A stretch of 64,000 bases of DNA from Porticoccus hydrocarbonoclasticus MCTG13d (GTDB taxonomy: Bacteria > Pseudomonadota > Gammaproteobacteria > Pseudomonadales > Porticoccaceae): NCBI RefSeq assembly GCF_000744735.1, contig NZ_JQMM01000001.1:2294001-2358000 (forward strand), written 5' to 3'. Made by a program: the position numbers and the translations under genes. Positions 54,864 through 64,000 of this stretch are shown here, one piece after another; positions within the stretch are counted from its first letter, which is position 1; each line of letters begins with the position of its first letter. Below the pieces are notes generated by a model. The model was not told the DNA's origin. It saw nothing but the letters and a program-made list of their open reading frames with translations, and did no database searches.

Positions 54864-55376
54864 ATGAAACACTATCTCGCATTGACCGTCATCGCCAATG
54901 ATCGCCCCGGCATTGTGGAGCGCATCGCCGATGTAATCACTCGTGCCGGTGGCAACTGGCTTGAAAGCAGTATGTCCCGGCTTGCCGGCAAATTCGCCGG
55001 CATCCTGTTGGTGGATATTGCCGAAGAGGGACAGGGGGCTCTGCTCACGGCGCTGGAACAACTACAACACCAGGGTATCCGGGTAACCGGCGAGGCCTGC
55101 TCCTCACTGCATGCAGCCGATGGCGAGCACGTCACACTGACGGTGGTCGGCAACGACCGTCCAGGTATCGTCGGCGAGATATCCGGTATTCTGGCAAAAC
55201 TGCAGGTCAACGTGGAGGAACTCAATACCCACTGCGAAGATGCTCCGATGAGCTCAGAAATCCTGTTCCGGGCCAGTGCAACCCTGCAGTTGCCACAGGA
55301 CCTCGACAGAGGCCGACTGCAACAGATACTGGAAAGTGTATCGGACGACCTCATGGTAGAGCTGGAACAGACCTGA
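54864..55376 (+). CDS. gcvR: Glycine cleavage system transcriptional repressor GcvR (double ACT)
   Basis: A 170-residue protein of two ACT domains (about 1-80 and 88-168), each opening with a signature: LTVIANDRPGIVERIAD and LTVVGNDRPGIVGEISG. In E. coli GcvR binds glycine and antagonises GcvA. No gcvA or gcvTHP is in the window, so the target is inferred from the family. GcvR-like proteins next to bcp/dapA are common elsewhere; that context is absent here. Monocistronic. Confidence 0.85.
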   Translation: MKHYLALTVIANDRPGIVERIADVITRAGGNWLESSMSRLAGKFAGILLVDIAEEGQGALLTALEQLQHQGIRVTGEACSSLHAADGEHVTLTVVGNDRPGIVGEISGILAKLQVNVEELNTHCEDAPMSSEILFRASATLQLPQDLDRGRLQQILESVSDDLMVELEQT

Positions 55377-55382
55377 AGGGAT

Positions 55383-56153
55383 TTAGGCGACGAGGCCTTT
55401 CAATAACAATCCCACCCCAAATGCCATCCCGGCAGCAATACCGCCGATCGCCACCGTTTCCAGCCCCGACACCAGCCAGCCCTGATCGACAAAACGACCC
55501 TTCATGGCACCGACGATGAAAAAAGCTATCACTGTAAGGCCAGCAGATAGGCCAAAGGCGTAGTCGATCAGACCCGGAGATAACCAGTTGGCGACATAAG
55601 TCATCAATGGGATAAACCCTACCAGACAAAAGGCTCCAAAGGTGGCCAGACCGGCCTTGAGCGGGTCATGTGATTGCAGCGAGAGACCAAACTCTTCCTG
55701 AACCATGGTATCCACCCAGGTTTTCTCATCCGAGGTAATCACATCCACGGCATCATCAAGAATACGTCCCTCGAAACCCTTGCGGGCATAAATCTGGCGA
55801 ATCTCCTCCACCTCGCCCTCGGGAAATCGTTTAATTTCCTCGAGTTCCCGGTTGCGGATCTTGATGCGGTGCTGGTTCTCCGCACGGGTACCCAGGTAGT
55901 TACTCACCGCCATACTGAAACCGTCCGCCAGCAGGTTGGCAAAACCCAGAATAATGATTACCGAAGAAGACAGACCGGCACCGGCAACACCCGCAACGAT
56001 GGCAAAGGTGGTGATGGCACCATCCACCGCACCGTAGATAAAGTCCCTCACGTAAACAGAGTCCGGGCCATCATCCAGGCGCTGGGCAATCAACTGAGGA
56101 TGATGATGAGCTTTAAAGTCCTCGATCTCTCCGAGCTTGTCGTGGCTTTCCAT
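55383..56153 (-). CDS. VIT1/CCC1-family transporter
   Basis: A 256-residue membrane protein. FIYGAVDGAITTFAIVAGVAGA opens the first helix and LGFANLLADGFSMAVSNYLGTRAE the second, the diagnostic VIT1/CCC1 motifs. A polar insert (about residues 85-150, Glu-rich, the metal-binding domain of the family) precedes three more helices. It probably moves iron or manganese, exporting or sequestering excess. It converges on gcvR, with 6 bp between the stop codons. Confidence 0.9.
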   Translation of the reverse strand: MESHDKLGEIEDFKAHHHPQLIAQRLDDGPDSVYVRDFIYGAVDGAITTFAIVAGVAGAGLSSSVIIILGFANLLADGFSMAVSNYLGTRAENQHRIKIRNRELEEIKRFPEGEVEEIRQIYARKGFEGRILDDAVDVITSDEKTWVDTMVQEEFGLSLQSHDPLKAGLATFGAFCLVGFIPLMTYVANWLSPGLIDYAFGLSAGLTVIAFFIVGAMKGRFVDQGWLVSGLETVAIGGIAAGMAFGVGLLLKGLVA

Positions 56154-56208
56154 AGGTCAACTCCAGGGCAAACCGGGATTAAAGTAGACCCCGGTAACAA
56201 GTGAACGG

Positions 56209-57189
56209 TCAGGCTGAACCGGTTAATACTGAGAATGCCAGATAACTGTTGTAGGTAATAAAGACCAACAGCAGACCAAAACCCTCCAGCCGGTTAATCC
56301 TGCCCTGCCCTCTAAAGCCATAGGCCATAAACAGCAGCATCACCATGAGAAGCATCATTGTGCCCCAATCGCGGGTCAACACCTGCTGTGACAGGTTGGT
56401 CAAGGGCTCAATAAGACCCGCGATGCCGACCACCGCCAGAATATTGAACATATTGGAGCCAACGATATTGCCGATGGCGATATCGTGCTCACCCTTGCGC
56501 ACGGCAATAACAGAAGAGGCCAATTCAGGCAGGGATGTTCCCAGCGCGACTATTGTCAAACCGATAATCAGGTCGCTGACACCCAGGGATTCGGCAATGG
56601 TGACGGCCCCCCACACCAGCAGCCGCGAGCTGGCCACCAATACGATCAAACCCACGGCCAGCCAGATGATGGCTTTCGCCAGTGGCATGGTATGCTCACG
56701 TATTTCCTGATCGAAGTCTGTTGCTAGGGCATCACCCCGATCCCGAATAGCAGAAAAAACCGACCAGCCGATCAATGCAAAAAAACCGAGCAGCAGCAAT
56801 GCCGCCTCCCAGCGAAGTACTGCGTTATCCCAAAGCATGAGACCCGCGCCAAGACAGATCAGAATCAGCAGCGGCAACTCCCTGCGAACGATTTTTGAAT
56901 GCACCATGATCGGCATAATCAAGGCTGTGACACCCAGTATCAGGCCGGTATTGACAATATTGGACCCCAGCGCATTACCCAGAGCAAGCTCAGGGCTGCC
57001 ATCCAGGGCCGCCATGGCCGACACCACCATCTCCGGCGCAGAAGTGCCAAAACCGACTATCACCATACCGATCAGGAGGCTGGGCATACCGGCATGGTAG
57101 GCTGTCGCCGCAGCACCATCCACAAATCGGTCGGCACTCCAGATCAACAGACCAAAACCCACCAACACCGCCAGCATTGCAATCAGCAT
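56209..57189 (-). CDS. Calcium/sodium antiporter (CaCA family, YrbG-like)
   Basis: A 326-residue inner-membrane antiporter with about ten helices and the two inverted alpha-repeats: IVGFGTSAPEMVVSAMAA near residue 50 and IVALGTSLPELASSVIAV near 220. These carry the conserved Glu that coordinate Ca2+. The repeat-adjacent segments ALGNALGSNIVN and AIGNIVGSNMFN confirm it. Leftward, monocistronic. Confidence 0.94.
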   Translation of the reverse strand: MLIAMLAVLVGFGLLIWSADRFVDGAAATAYHAGMPSLLIGMVIVGFGTSAPEMVVSAMAALDGSPELALGNALGSNIVNTGLILGVTALIMPIMVHSKIVRRELPLLILICLGAGLMLWDNAVLRWEAALLLLGFFALIGWSVFSAIRDRGDALATDFDQEIREHTMPLAKAIIWLAVGLIVLVASSRLLVWGAVTIAESLGVSDLIIGLTIVALGTSLPELASSVIAVRKGEHDIAIGNIVGSNMFNILAVVGIAGLIEPLTNLSQQVLTRDWGTMMLLMVMLLFMAYGFRGQGRINRLEGFGLLLVFITYNSYLAFSVLTGSA

Positions 57190-57328
57190 ATCGCTCCCTT
57201 TTTACCTGTTCGTTCTCTCATTAACACCTGGGCATCAACTCGTCGATGCGCACACATCACTTTCTGCCGGGCGGAGCATCCTAACCGGCAACACCCTGCA
57301 AGACCAGTTATAGGAAACGGCCATACCA

Positions 57329-57793
57329 TTACTGCCCACCGGCAAAGTCATTTTGTCGCCAGGCCTCGTAACTGACAATGGCCACCGCATTGGACAAATT
57401 CATGCTGCGACAGCCGGGACGCATGGGAATTCTCAGGCGGTGGGCCGGGGCAAAACTGTCCATCACCGACTGCGGCAAACCGGCTGTTTCCGAACCGAAC
57501 AGGAGCACGTCACCGGGGCGATAAGCGATCCCGTCATAGAGCACACTTCCCTTCGTGGTACAGGCGAAAATCCGCCTGTCACCCATCTGCGCCAGAAATG
57601 TCGTGTAGTCGGGGTAACGAGTGACTGAGGTCATATCCCGGTAATCCAGCCCGGCCCGGCGCAATTTCTTTGCTTCCAGGTCGAAACCCAACGGTTCGAT
57701 CAGATGCAAATGACTGCTGTTATTCGCCATCAAACGGATGATATTACCCGTATTCGGGGCGATCTGCGGTTCGTAAAGGGCAATGTGAAACAT
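57329..57793 (-). CDS. trmL: tRNA (cytidine/uridine-34 2'-O)-methyltransferase TrmL
   Basis: A 154-residue minimal SPOUT methyltransferase, acting on the wobble nucleotide of tRNA-Leu isoacceptors. [21 protein letters not shown] at the start, [11 protein letters not shown] near residue 98, and [19 protein letters not shown] near 125 are TrmL motifs forming the knot. The ATG at 57793 is chosen from the family N-terminus. Divergent from the zinc island, with 234 bp between the start codons. Confidence 0.95.
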   Translation of the reverse strand: MFHIALYEPQIAPNTGNIIRLMANNSSHLHLIEPLGFDLEAKKLRRAGLDYRDMTSVTRYPDYTTFLAQMGDRRIFACTTKGSVLYDGIAYRPGDVLLFGSETAGLPQSVMDSFAPAHRLRIPMRPGCRSMNLSNAVAIVSYEAWRQNDFAGGQ

Positions 57794-57944
57794 AGAGAGA
57801 TCACGCGAAGATAAGGCAGCCATTCTAACAGGTGCGACCCCCTGCAGACATACTGTCTCCGTCACCACCCATGATGCACCGTAGCAATCAACCACCGTGG
57901 TTTATGGATCGAAATACCGGGAACTGGACAATGCATCATCGCAC

Positions 57945-57984
57945 TTGACTTTGTCACGGCGACAATTATGATACGATATATCAT
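57945..57984 (+). promoter_or_regulatory. Promoter with overlapping palindrome: candidate Zur operator
   Basis: TTGACT (57945-57950) and TATGAT (57967-57972) are spaced 16 bp. The -10 box overlaps a perfect palindrome, ATGATA-CGATA-TATCAT (57968-57984), placed to block RNA polymerase. A very similar 13-mer occurs at 62800-62812 in front of the ABC transporter. Gene content and a Zur-like gene downstream make Zur the likely ligand; this is inference. Confidence 0.65.
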
Positions 57985-58027
57985 CTTATTTACGGCTCTC
58001 AATAAAAACGGAGACCCCTTTGCCGCC

Positions 58028-59260
58028 ATGGATACCACCACTATGAAAACTCAACCCAACAAACTGCCCGTCACCGTGTTGTCCGGGTTCCTGGGCGCAG
58101 GAAAAACTACAGTGCTAAACCATATCCTCCACAATCGGGATGGCCGCCGTGTAGCAGTCATTGTCAACGACATGAGCGAGGTCAACATTGATGCAGCCAC
58201 CATCCAGAATGAAGTACAGCTGAACCGCAGTGAAGAGCGTCTGGTAGAAATGAGTAATGGTTGTATCTGCTGCACCCTGAGAGAGGATTTACTGGAGGAA
58301 GTCGGCCGGCTTGCCGCCGAAAACCGTTTTGATTATCTGGTGATTGAATCCACCGGTATTTCGGAACCCCTGCCCGTGGCAGAAACCTTTACATTTGCCG
58401 ATGAACAGGGTCGAAGCCTGTCCGATGCCGCACAACTGGATACCATGGTAACCGTCGTGGATGCGGTCAATTTCATGCATGACTATATCGAAGCAAAACA
58501 GCTACAGGAGACCGGCGAAAGCCTTGGCGAAGACGACCACCGAAGTGTCGCCGACCTGCTGGTTGATCAGGTGGAATTCAGTGATGTGATCCTCATCAGC
58601 AAAACCGATCTGGTATCAACTGAAGCATTAAACAAACTCAAAGGTGTACTGAAAACACTCAATACCGAAGCGGATATCGTCGCCATTGAAAACGGCCAGA
58701 TAGATTTGAGCAAGGTACTGGGCACAGGCAGATTCAGTTTTGAGCGGGCACGACAGGCACCTGGCTGGCTGAAGGAAATGCGCGGTGAGCACGTACCTGA
58801 AACCGAAGAATATGGTATCAGCAGTTTTGTGTACAAGGCACGTCGCCCGTTCCACCCCAAGAAATTCCACGACTTTCTCCACAACCCCCAATTGCACGGC
58901 AAACTGATTCGCTCGAAAGGCTGCTTCTGGCTGGCCACACGCCCGGCACATATCGGCAGCTGGAATCAGGCGGGAGGTATCGCCCGCTGTGGCGTTGGCG
59001 GCATATTCTGGAGGGCGGTACCCAAAGATCAGTGGCCCCAGGATCCGGCAACAAGGGAGGCAATTTTAAAGCAGTGGGAAGAGCCTTTTGGAGATATGCG
59101 ACAGGAACTTGTGTTTATCGGACAGGGACTCGATCGCGACCAGGTTTACCAACAACTGAACGATTGCCTCCTCTCGGAAGAAGAACTGTTTGCGGGCAAA
59201 GAACACTGGCTGTCTCTACCAGATCCGTTCCAGGCGTGGGCCTCCCCAGAGGGGCAATGA
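58028..59260 (+). CDS. COG0523 GTPase, probable zinc metallochaperone (ZigA/YciC type)
   Basis: A 410-residue G3E-family GTPase. Walker A is [10 protein letters not shown] near residue 20, the metal site is GCICC (CxCC) near 78, guanine specificity ILISKTD near 200, and a CobW C-terminal domain contains [13 protein letters not shown] and [13 protein letters not shown]. The long form with this C-terminus is the Zur-regulated clade, which delivers zinc to client proteins under starvation. I use the ATG at 58028 (58043 is possible), because the first in-frame ATG at 57968 lies in the operator. DUF1826 overlaps its stop (ATGA). Confidence 0.92.
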   Translation: MDTTTMKTQPNKLPVTVLSGFLGAGKTTVLNHILHNRDGRRVAVIVNDMSEVNIDAATIQNEVQLNRSEERLVEMSNGCICCTLREDLLEEVGRLAAENRFDYLVIESTGISEPLPVAETFTFADEQGRSLSDAAQLDTMVTVVDAVNFMHDYIEAKQLQETGESLGEDDHRSVADLLVDQVEFSDVILISKTDLVSTEALNKLKGVLKTLNTEADIVAIENGQIDLSKVLGTGRFSFERARQAPGWLKEMRGEHVPETEEYGISSFVYKARRPFHPKKFHDFLHNPQLHGKLIRSKGCFWLATRPAHIGSWNQAGGIARCGVGGIFWRAVPKDQWPQDPATREAILKQWEEPFGDMRQELVFIGQGLDRDQVYQQLNDCLLSEEELFAGKEHWLSLPDPFQAWASPEGQ

Positions 59261-59931
59261 TCATGCCCGATAATTCTGCCCTGAAACTGCTGACCATTGA
59301 GGATAGCGGCAGTGTCGCCGACACGGACCCGGGTGTTTTCTCAAGTATCTACAATGCCGATATCAACATGGCTATCTGGCAGCGAACCCTCAATCTGCCG
59401 ACGCAGGTTTATGTGGCGTCGCTGATAAAAAGTCCGCCTGTTTTTCAGACATTACAGGCCGTCATGCAGGAGGGAGAAATAGCGCCCTGGCTCTCCGCCC
59501 ACCTGCCGAACCGTCGGGGGAAACCCGCATTGATTGCAGATATTTCCCGGCTGTGCGAAATGTTTTCGGTGTTGTTTGACCTGCAACACATCGGCCTGCG
59601 CATGGCCCTGCTGAGTCAGGCTATGTGCCCGCGATTCCATGTGGATCATATTCCCTGCCGAATGGTGACGACCTACGGAGGCCCGGCCACCGAATGGCTT
59701 GAAAACAACCGGGTCGACCGCACCAGACTCGGCAAAGGCGGAAAAGCAAAATCCGATGACCAATCAGATGTATTCCACTCACCCCGGCATATCAGTCAAC
59801 TCACCGTCGGCGATGTTGCCTTGCTAAAAGGTGAGTCATGGCATGGCAACGAAGGCCGGGGAGCCGTCCACCGATCTCCTCCCATGCCCTCCGGCGCAGC
59901 CAGATTGATGCTATCACTGGACTTTGGGTAA
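59257..59931 (+). CDS. DUF1826 family protein
   Basis: A 224-residue soluble protein. DUF1826 is known mainly as a neighbour of COG0523 genes in zinc-limitation loci. Possible metal ligands are grouped in [12 protein letters not shown] (near residue 128), and the C-terminus has [18 protein letters not shown], resembling an oxygenase-like cupin end; both are observations only. ATG at 59257 overlaps the GTPase stop codon; an ATG two codons later has better spacing from GAGGGG. A terminator follows. Function unproven. Confidence 0.85.
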   Translation: MIMPDNSALKLLTIEDSGSVADTDPGVFSSIYNADINMAIWQRTLNLPTQVYVASLIKSPPVFQTLQAVMQEGEIAPWLSAHLPNRRGKPALIADISRLCEMFSVLFDLQHIGLRMALLSQAMCPRFHVDHIPCRMVTTYGGPATEWLENNRVDRTRLGKGGKAKSDDQSDVFHSPRHISQLTVGDVALLKGESWHGNEGRGAVHRSPPMPSGAARLMLSLDFG

Positions 59932-59960
59932 TCCATCCAACCTGAATAGTCGAGGGTACT

Positions 59961-59985
59961 TCGGCCCCTTCGGGGGCCTTTTTTA
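59961..59985 (+). terminator. Rho-independent terminator after the DUF1826 gene
   Basis: GGCCCC-TTCG-GGGGCC, a perfect 6-bp stem capped with a stable UUCG tetraloop, followed by six T residues. It separates the GTPase-DUF1826 unit from the DUF2796-zur-GTPase unit. Confidence 0.9.
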
Positions 59986-60017
59986 CAACAACGCGCCATC
60001 AAACAACTGGCCAGACT

Positions 60018-60638
<621 letters not shown>

Positions 60639-60640
60639 CC

Positions 60641-61111
60641 ATGGGCATATCGACACTGGATCAAGTGATCAAAAAAGCGGAAGAGCACTGCAACCATCCA
60701 GGTGCCAAACTGACACCCAAGCGCAAAAATATTCTGATTCTGTTATTGCGTTCTGGCAGTCCCCTGTCCGCCTACGAATTGGCCGAGCGCTATCAACAAC
60801 AGTTTCACGAATCCGTCCCGCCCATGTCTGTGTACCGAATGCTGGATTTCCTGATGACTGAAAACCTGGCCCACAAACTGGTATCGGAAAACAAGTTTAT
60901 TGCCTGCTCCCACATTGCCTGTAACCACCAACACCAGGTGCCCCAGTTCCTGATCTGTGACCACTGCAATAAGGTCAAGGAAATTGCGATTGGCAAGGAG
61001 ATCATTGACGCACTGAACATTAATGTCACCAAAGCAGGTTACCACCTGATCAACCACCAACTGGAACTGCATTGCCTCTGCGACGAATGCAGCCAGACAA
61101 GTGCCGCCTGA
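60641..61111 (+). CDS. zur: Fur-family regulator, probable Zur
   Basis: A 156-residue Fur-superfamily repressor. The winged helix spans about residues 20-90 (TPKRKNILILLLRSGSPLSA, SVYRMLDFL recognition helix). Zinc sites: CSHIACNHQHQ, CDHCNK and CLCDEC provide the structural CxxC pair and sensing ligands. Context (two COG0523 GTPases, ZrgA-like, ABC transporter) makes zinc-sensing Zur much more likely than Fur or Mur. Start at ATG 60641; an upstream in-frame start would overlap the DUF2796 gene. Its end overlaps the next GTPase by 11 bp. Confidence 0.88.
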   Translation: MGISTLDQVIKKAEEHCNHPGAKLTPKRKNILILLLRSGSPLSAYELAERYQQQFHESVPPMSVYRMLDFLMTENLAHKLVSENKFIACSHIACNHQHQVPQFLICDHCNKVKEIAIGKEIIDALNINVTKAGYHLINHQLELHCLCDECSQTSAA

Positions 61112-62123
61112 TTGCACGGGTAGCCAGGCTGCCCCCCTGAAACAGATTCCCACCAATATCATCACCGGATTTCTCGGTGCCGGAAAAACCACCGCCATAC
61201 GACATCTGCTGGCTCACAAACCACCGCAACAACGCTGGGCATTACTGATCAATGAATTCGGCGAAGTGGGTATCGATGCCGCGTTACTGAATCAGAGCGG
61301 AGAGACCAACAACATCTTTGTTCGGGAAGTGCCTGGCGGCTGCCTGTGCTGCACCAACCAGTTAAACCTCCAGATTGCCCTCAACCTGTTATTGAGCCGT
61401 GCTCGACCACAGCGGCTGCTGATCGAACCCACAGGATTGGGGCACCCCCGCGAATTACTGGAATTATTGAGTGGGGAATATTACCGCGAGGTGCTGTCAC
61501 TACATGCCACTCTGACCCTGGTAGATGCCCGCCATATCACTGATAAACGCTACCACGACCACGCGGTATTCAATCAGCAACTGCAGGCAGCTGATATCAT
61601 CCTGGCCAATAAAGCGGACCTGTACAGTGCCAAAGACCTACCACAACTGCACTCCTTTCTGGACAAAAACGGCCTGTCACAGCCAGTGATACCCCTGACC
61701 AGGGGGGCGATGGAACCCGGCCTGCTGGATCGACCCAGCCGTGCCGTTGCTGTCCCCACACACACCCAACGGCACAACACCCCGAGCATGGACTATGAGG
61801 AGGGACTGCCTCCCATGCCGGAGCAAGGGTATTTGCGAATTGACCACCAGGGAGAAGGTTACTTCAGCAACGGCTGGATTTTCGAACCCAACCATGTATT
61901 CGACTACCGTAAATTGATGGCGCTGCTCAACCAGACCCCTGCCATCAGATTGAAAGGTGTGTTTATCACCAATCGAGGTATTTTGCGTTTCAACCGGACC
62001 GATGGCGAAACCACCAGTGACTTTATAGACGAAACCGCCGACAGTCGCGTGGAGCGGATAACCCGGCGACAGGGGGATGAGCAACAGATGGAACAGTGGC
62101 TGACCCACTGTCTGCTGCCTTAA
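61101..62123 (+). CDS. Second COG0523 GTPase (YjiA/YeiR-like)
   Basis: A 340-residue G3E GTPase distinct from the first: Walker [18 protein letters not shown] near residue 22, metal motif GGCLCC (CxCC) near 82, LLIEPTGLGHPRELL (Walker B), LANKADL (guanine specificity) and a shorter C-terminal domain with GVFITNRGILRFN. It probably also handles zinc but is in another COG0523 subgroup. GTG start inside the zur 3' end, so translation is coupled to the regulator. Confidence 0.9.
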   Translation: MPPDCTGSQAAPLKQIPTNIITGFLGAGKTTAIRHLLAHKPPQQRWALLINEFGEVGIDAALLNQSGETNNIFVREVPGGCLCCTNQLNLQIALNLLLSRARPQRLLIEPTGLGHPRELLELLSGEYYREVLSLHATLTLVDARHITDKRYHDHAVFNQQLQAADIILANKADLYSAKDLPQLHSFLDKNGLSQPVIPLTRGAMEPGLLDRPSRAVAVPTHTQRHNTPSMDYEEGLPPMPEQGYLRIDHQGEGYFSNGWIFEPNHVFDYRKLMALLNQTPAIRLKGVFITNRGILRFNRTDGETTSDFIDETADSRVERITRRQGDEQQMEQWLTHCLLP

Positions 62124-62140
62124 CAGCTGCCAATCCCGAG

Positions 62141-62749
62141 CTATTCTTGATAGACCTCAACCACCATTACCTCCATGGCATAGGCTGAAACGGCTATGTC
62201 ATTCTCCGTCATGGTGGTACTGATCCGGCCACTCAGCCAGAAAGCGTCATAGAGAGACGCCTGCTCAAAGCCCTTCTCGCTCTCTGCGTAGACTATCTGA
62301 TTGGGTGGAGGCGGTGGCACATGGATACAGGCACCGAAAAATGGCACCAGGAAAAACCGCGTCACCCGCTGCCGCTCATCAAAATCCAGCGGCACCACAA
62401 ACCCGGGAATGCGTATCAGTTGACCATCAAATTCCGGCCTTATCTCGTTGGAGGTCAATGCCTGCTGGTAACGATCCCCGGCAGGGTCTCCGGTGCCTCG
62501 AATGGGACTTTCCAGCACATCCTCCTCGCCCCCGTCTTCGATATCGGACAGATAATCAGGGGGATTCATCAATGCATTCAGGTCGCCATCGGGCATCAGC
62601 TCGGTCCACTCGACAGTCCTGAAATCCTCCTTTTCAAACACCGCGCCCTTATCAGCCATCGCCAGGGGGCCGATAACGCATAAGACCATGTATAACCACA
62701 CACTACCGACAGGTAACGCTAAACGTGCAAAGCGGTGCCCACTTTTCAT
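62141..62749 (-). CDS. DUF3299 exported protein
   Basis: A 202-residue protein with an N-terminal signal (VWLYMVLCVIGPLAMA). Its core carries DFRTVEWTELMP, GQLIRIPGFVVPLDF and FFLVPFFGACIHVPPPPPNQIV, the DUF3299 signature; the CIHVPPPPPNQ loop contains a Cys/His pair that could bind a metal. DUF3299 proteins recur next to MacB-like ABC transporters of zinc loci. AAGGA lies before the ATG. It is divergent from the ABC operon, sharing the operator-bearing gap, and converges on the second GTPase. Confidence 0.82.
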   Translation of the reverse strand: MKSGHRFARLALPVGSVWLYMVLCVIGPLAMADKGAVFEKEDFRTVEWTELMPDGDLNALMNPPDYLSDIEDGGEEDVLESPIRGTGDPAGDRYQQALTSNEIRPEFDGQLIRIPGFVVPLDFDERQRVTRFFLVPFFGACIHVPPPPPNQIVYAESEKGFEQASLYDAFWLSGRISTTMTENDIAVSAYAMEVMVVEVYQE

Positions 62750-62799
62750 CCTGTAAATCCTTTTTGCTTATTCGGTAAATTTTTGGCAAAACGAAAAGA

Positions 62800-62812
62800 G
62801 ATATGTTGTATC
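62800..62812. promoter_or_regulatory. Second candidate Zur operator, shared divergent gap
   Basis: GATA-TGTTG-TATC lies between the divergent DUF3299 and ABC genes. Its reverse complement differs from the 57970-57982 core at only 2 of 13 positions (GATAC[GA]A[TC]ATATC). The surrounding ATGTTGTATCAT also resembles the enterobacterial Zur box core (ATGTTATAACAT) at 10 of 12 positions. Confidence 0.6.
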
Positions 62813-62863
62813 ATTTATAGCCTGAACAAACCAGTAAAGCCGTCACCCAGACACCAAAAAACG

Positions 62864-63571
62864 ATGCAAAATTCCACAGACAAGACCCATGCAGTTTCCA
62901 TTGACCAATTGACTTTCCAGTATCCCGGTAACAGGCGTACTGCCGTGCTGGATATTCCTCACTGGCAAATTGCCCGAGGTGAACAGATTTTCCTGAAAGG
63001 ACCCTCGGGCTCCGGCAAAACCACCCTGCTAAATCTGTTGAGTGGCACGCTCTGTGCCCGATCCGGCACACTGCAAGTGCTCGGGGTCAACCTGGCTCAG
63101 CGCAGTGCCCGCCAGAGGGATCATTTTCGAGCCGCCCATATCGGGGTGGTGTTTCAGCAGTTCAATCTCATTCCCTACCTCAGTGTGAGGGATAACCTGT
63201 TACTGGCGGCAAAGCTCGGCGGGACGACAACAGCCGCGGCTCTGGAGCGCTCTGGCCTATTATTCGACACACTAAAACTGGACGAGCAATTGCTGTCCGA
63301 GCACCCCACACGACTCAGTGCAGGTCAGCAACAGCGTGTTGCGATTGTCCGGGCACTGGTCAATGCCCCGGAAATCCTGATTGCCGATGAACCCACCTCG
63401 GCACTGGACAGCCAACTCCGCGACAGCTTTGTACAGCATCTGCTGGCCCTGACCCGTGAATGGCAGAGTACGCTGATTTTTGTCAGTCACGACGACAGCC
63501 TCGGTCGGCAATTTCAGCGGGTGACAGCGCTGGCTGAGATAAATCGGTCAGGAGACAAACATGCTGATTAA
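62864..63571 (+). CDS. ABC transporter ATP-binding protein (LolD/MacB-like, zinc island)
   Basis: A 235-residue ATPase: Walker A GPSGSGKTT near residue 44, Q-loop VVFQQFNLI, signature LSAGQQQRVAIVRAL (Ala replaces the usual Gly), Walker B ILIADEPTSALD, H-loop FVSHDD. It serves the FtsX-like permease that follows with an 11-bp overlap. Together with ZrgA-like and DUF3299 proteins it probably forms a zinc-acquisition system; an efflux role cannot be excluded from sequence. I chose the ATG at 62864; the upstream frame runs through the operator. Confidence 0.9.
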   Translation: MQNSTDKTHAVSIDQLTFQYPGNRRTAVLDIPHWQIARGEQIFLKGPSGSGKTTLLNLLSGTLCARSGTLQVLGVNLAQRSARQRDHFRAAHIGVVFQQFNLIPYLSVRDNLLLAAKLGGTTTAAALERSGLLFDTLKLDEQLLSEHPTRLSAGQQQRVAIVRALVNAPEILIADEPTSALDSQLRDSFVQHLLALTREWQSTLIFVSHDDSLGRQFQRVTALAEINRSGDKHAD

Positions 63572-64000
63572 AATTGCCCTGCACAGTTTGGCGAGTCGCC
63601 GCACCACGGCACTGATCACCGTGTTTTCCATTGCCATCTGCCTGTTCGTACTGCTCGGTATCGGTCATATCCGCCAAGAGGCAAAACACAGTTTCAGCCA
63701 GGCTGTCTCCGGTGTGGATCTGATCGTCGGTCCGCGCACCGGGCAGCTGAACCTGCTGTTGTACTCGGTGTTCCGTCTCGGTGGTGCCACCAACAATATC
63801 GACTGGCACAGTTTTCAAACACTGGCAAAAAAACCGGATGTAGCCTGGGCAATTCCCCTGTCACTGGGGGACTCCCACCGGGGATATCCGGTACTCGGCA
63901 CCACCGATGCCTACTTTCAGCACTTCCGCTATGGCCATCGGCAACCACTGGGGTTTGCCGAGGGGGAGCCCTTTGAACAACCTTTTGATGTGGTGATTGG
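63561..64000 (+). CDS. MacB/FtsX-like ABC permease (truncated by window edge)
   Basis: The first 146 residues of a permease: an N-terminal helix (ALITVFSIAICLFVLLGIG) then a periplasmic MacB-PCD-like domain (SGVDLIVGPRTGQLNLLLYS, GDSHRGYPVLGTTD). ATG with GGAGA just upstream, overlapping the ATPase gene by 11 bp. The single helix and large periplasmic domain are the MacB architecture, not ZnuB, so this is not a classical Znu importer. Confidence 0.88.
   Translation, partial: MLIKIALHSLASRRTTALITVFSIAICLFVLLGIGHIRQEAKHSFSQAVSGVDLIVGPRTGQLNLLLYSVFRLGGATNNIDWHSFQTLAKKPDVAWAIPLSLGDSHRGYPVLGTTDAYFQHFRYGHRQPLGFAEGEPFEQPFDVVI

Noticed and set aside
59932-60017. Possible Zur operator before the DUF2796 gene
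   Set aside because: Only a terminator and an AT-rich leader are seen; no GATA-N5-TATC palindrome.

Overview
The window looks like chromosomal DNA of a Gram-negative gammaproteobacterium, most likely a marine Cellvibrionales/Pseudomonadales-type organism. The evidence is a gammaproteobacterial gene set (lpxH, acnB, glnS, pdxB, xni, epmC, cmoM, trhP, a PA1571-type small gene, the DUF3015-DUF4105 pair, an intracellular PHA depolymerase), moderately high GC, tRNA genes with encoded CCA, and an 'aagctgtttcataa' palindromic repeat of a kind I associate with this group. The genus assignment is an inference. I see no prophage, complete insertion sequence, CRISPR array or integrase; the content is mostly core genome with a few accessory cassettes.

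Layout. 1-4.1 kb: end of a radical SAM gene, a MITE-like palindrome abutting cysS, then glnS. 4.2-6.5 kb: a DMT transporter and ppiB-lpxH. 6.5-10.7 kb: a leftward MacAB-like efflux operon (adaptor, ATPase, two permeases). 10.9-13.9 kb: a single-chain PyrD-PyrK-like oxidoreductase, miaE and a glutathione S-transferase. 14-21 kb: acnB, PHA depolymerase, trhP, a membrane J-domain protein and cmoM. 21-24.5 kb: a DUF3015 / DUF4105 / lipoprotein-hydrolase cassette. 24.5-31.4 kb: glutamate dehydrogenase-family enzyme, tRNA-Arg, lytic transglycosylase, rsmE, GST, YihY protein, tRNA-Ser, nitroreductase. 31.5-35.5 kb: a class III adenylate cyclase and a yadG-yadH-queF operon.

35.9-44.9 kb is a tightly overlapped signalling operon: membrane histidine kinase, single-domain response regulator, REC-PAS-HK-REC hybrid, a small ORF, REC-EAL c-di-GMP phosphodiesterase, and a 1320-residue multi-PAS hybrid kinase. 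A 5'-truncated GGDEF remnant lies convergent to it. 45-57.8 kb: tRNA-Gly and tRNA-Glu, msrB, alaA, an ATP-NAD-kinase-like gene with a PA1571-type neighbour, an overlapped GGCT-epmC-xni-pdxB operon, an unrecognised 231-residue protein, a methyltransferase-yheU-hydrolase operon, gcvR, a VIT transporter, a Na+/Ca2+ exchanger and trmL.

58-64 kb is a probable zinc-starvation island: two COG0523 metallochaperone GTPases, DUF1826, a His-rich DUF2796 (ZrgA-like) protein, a Zur-like regulator, DUF3299 and an ABC transporter cut by the window edge. Two promoter regions in it carry matching GATA-N5-TATC palindromes, one overlapping a -10 box, which I read as candidate Zur operators. Genes for anticodon-loop modification and other translation functions recur through the window (miaE, trhP, cmoM, queF, trmL, rsmE, epmC, cysS, glnS).
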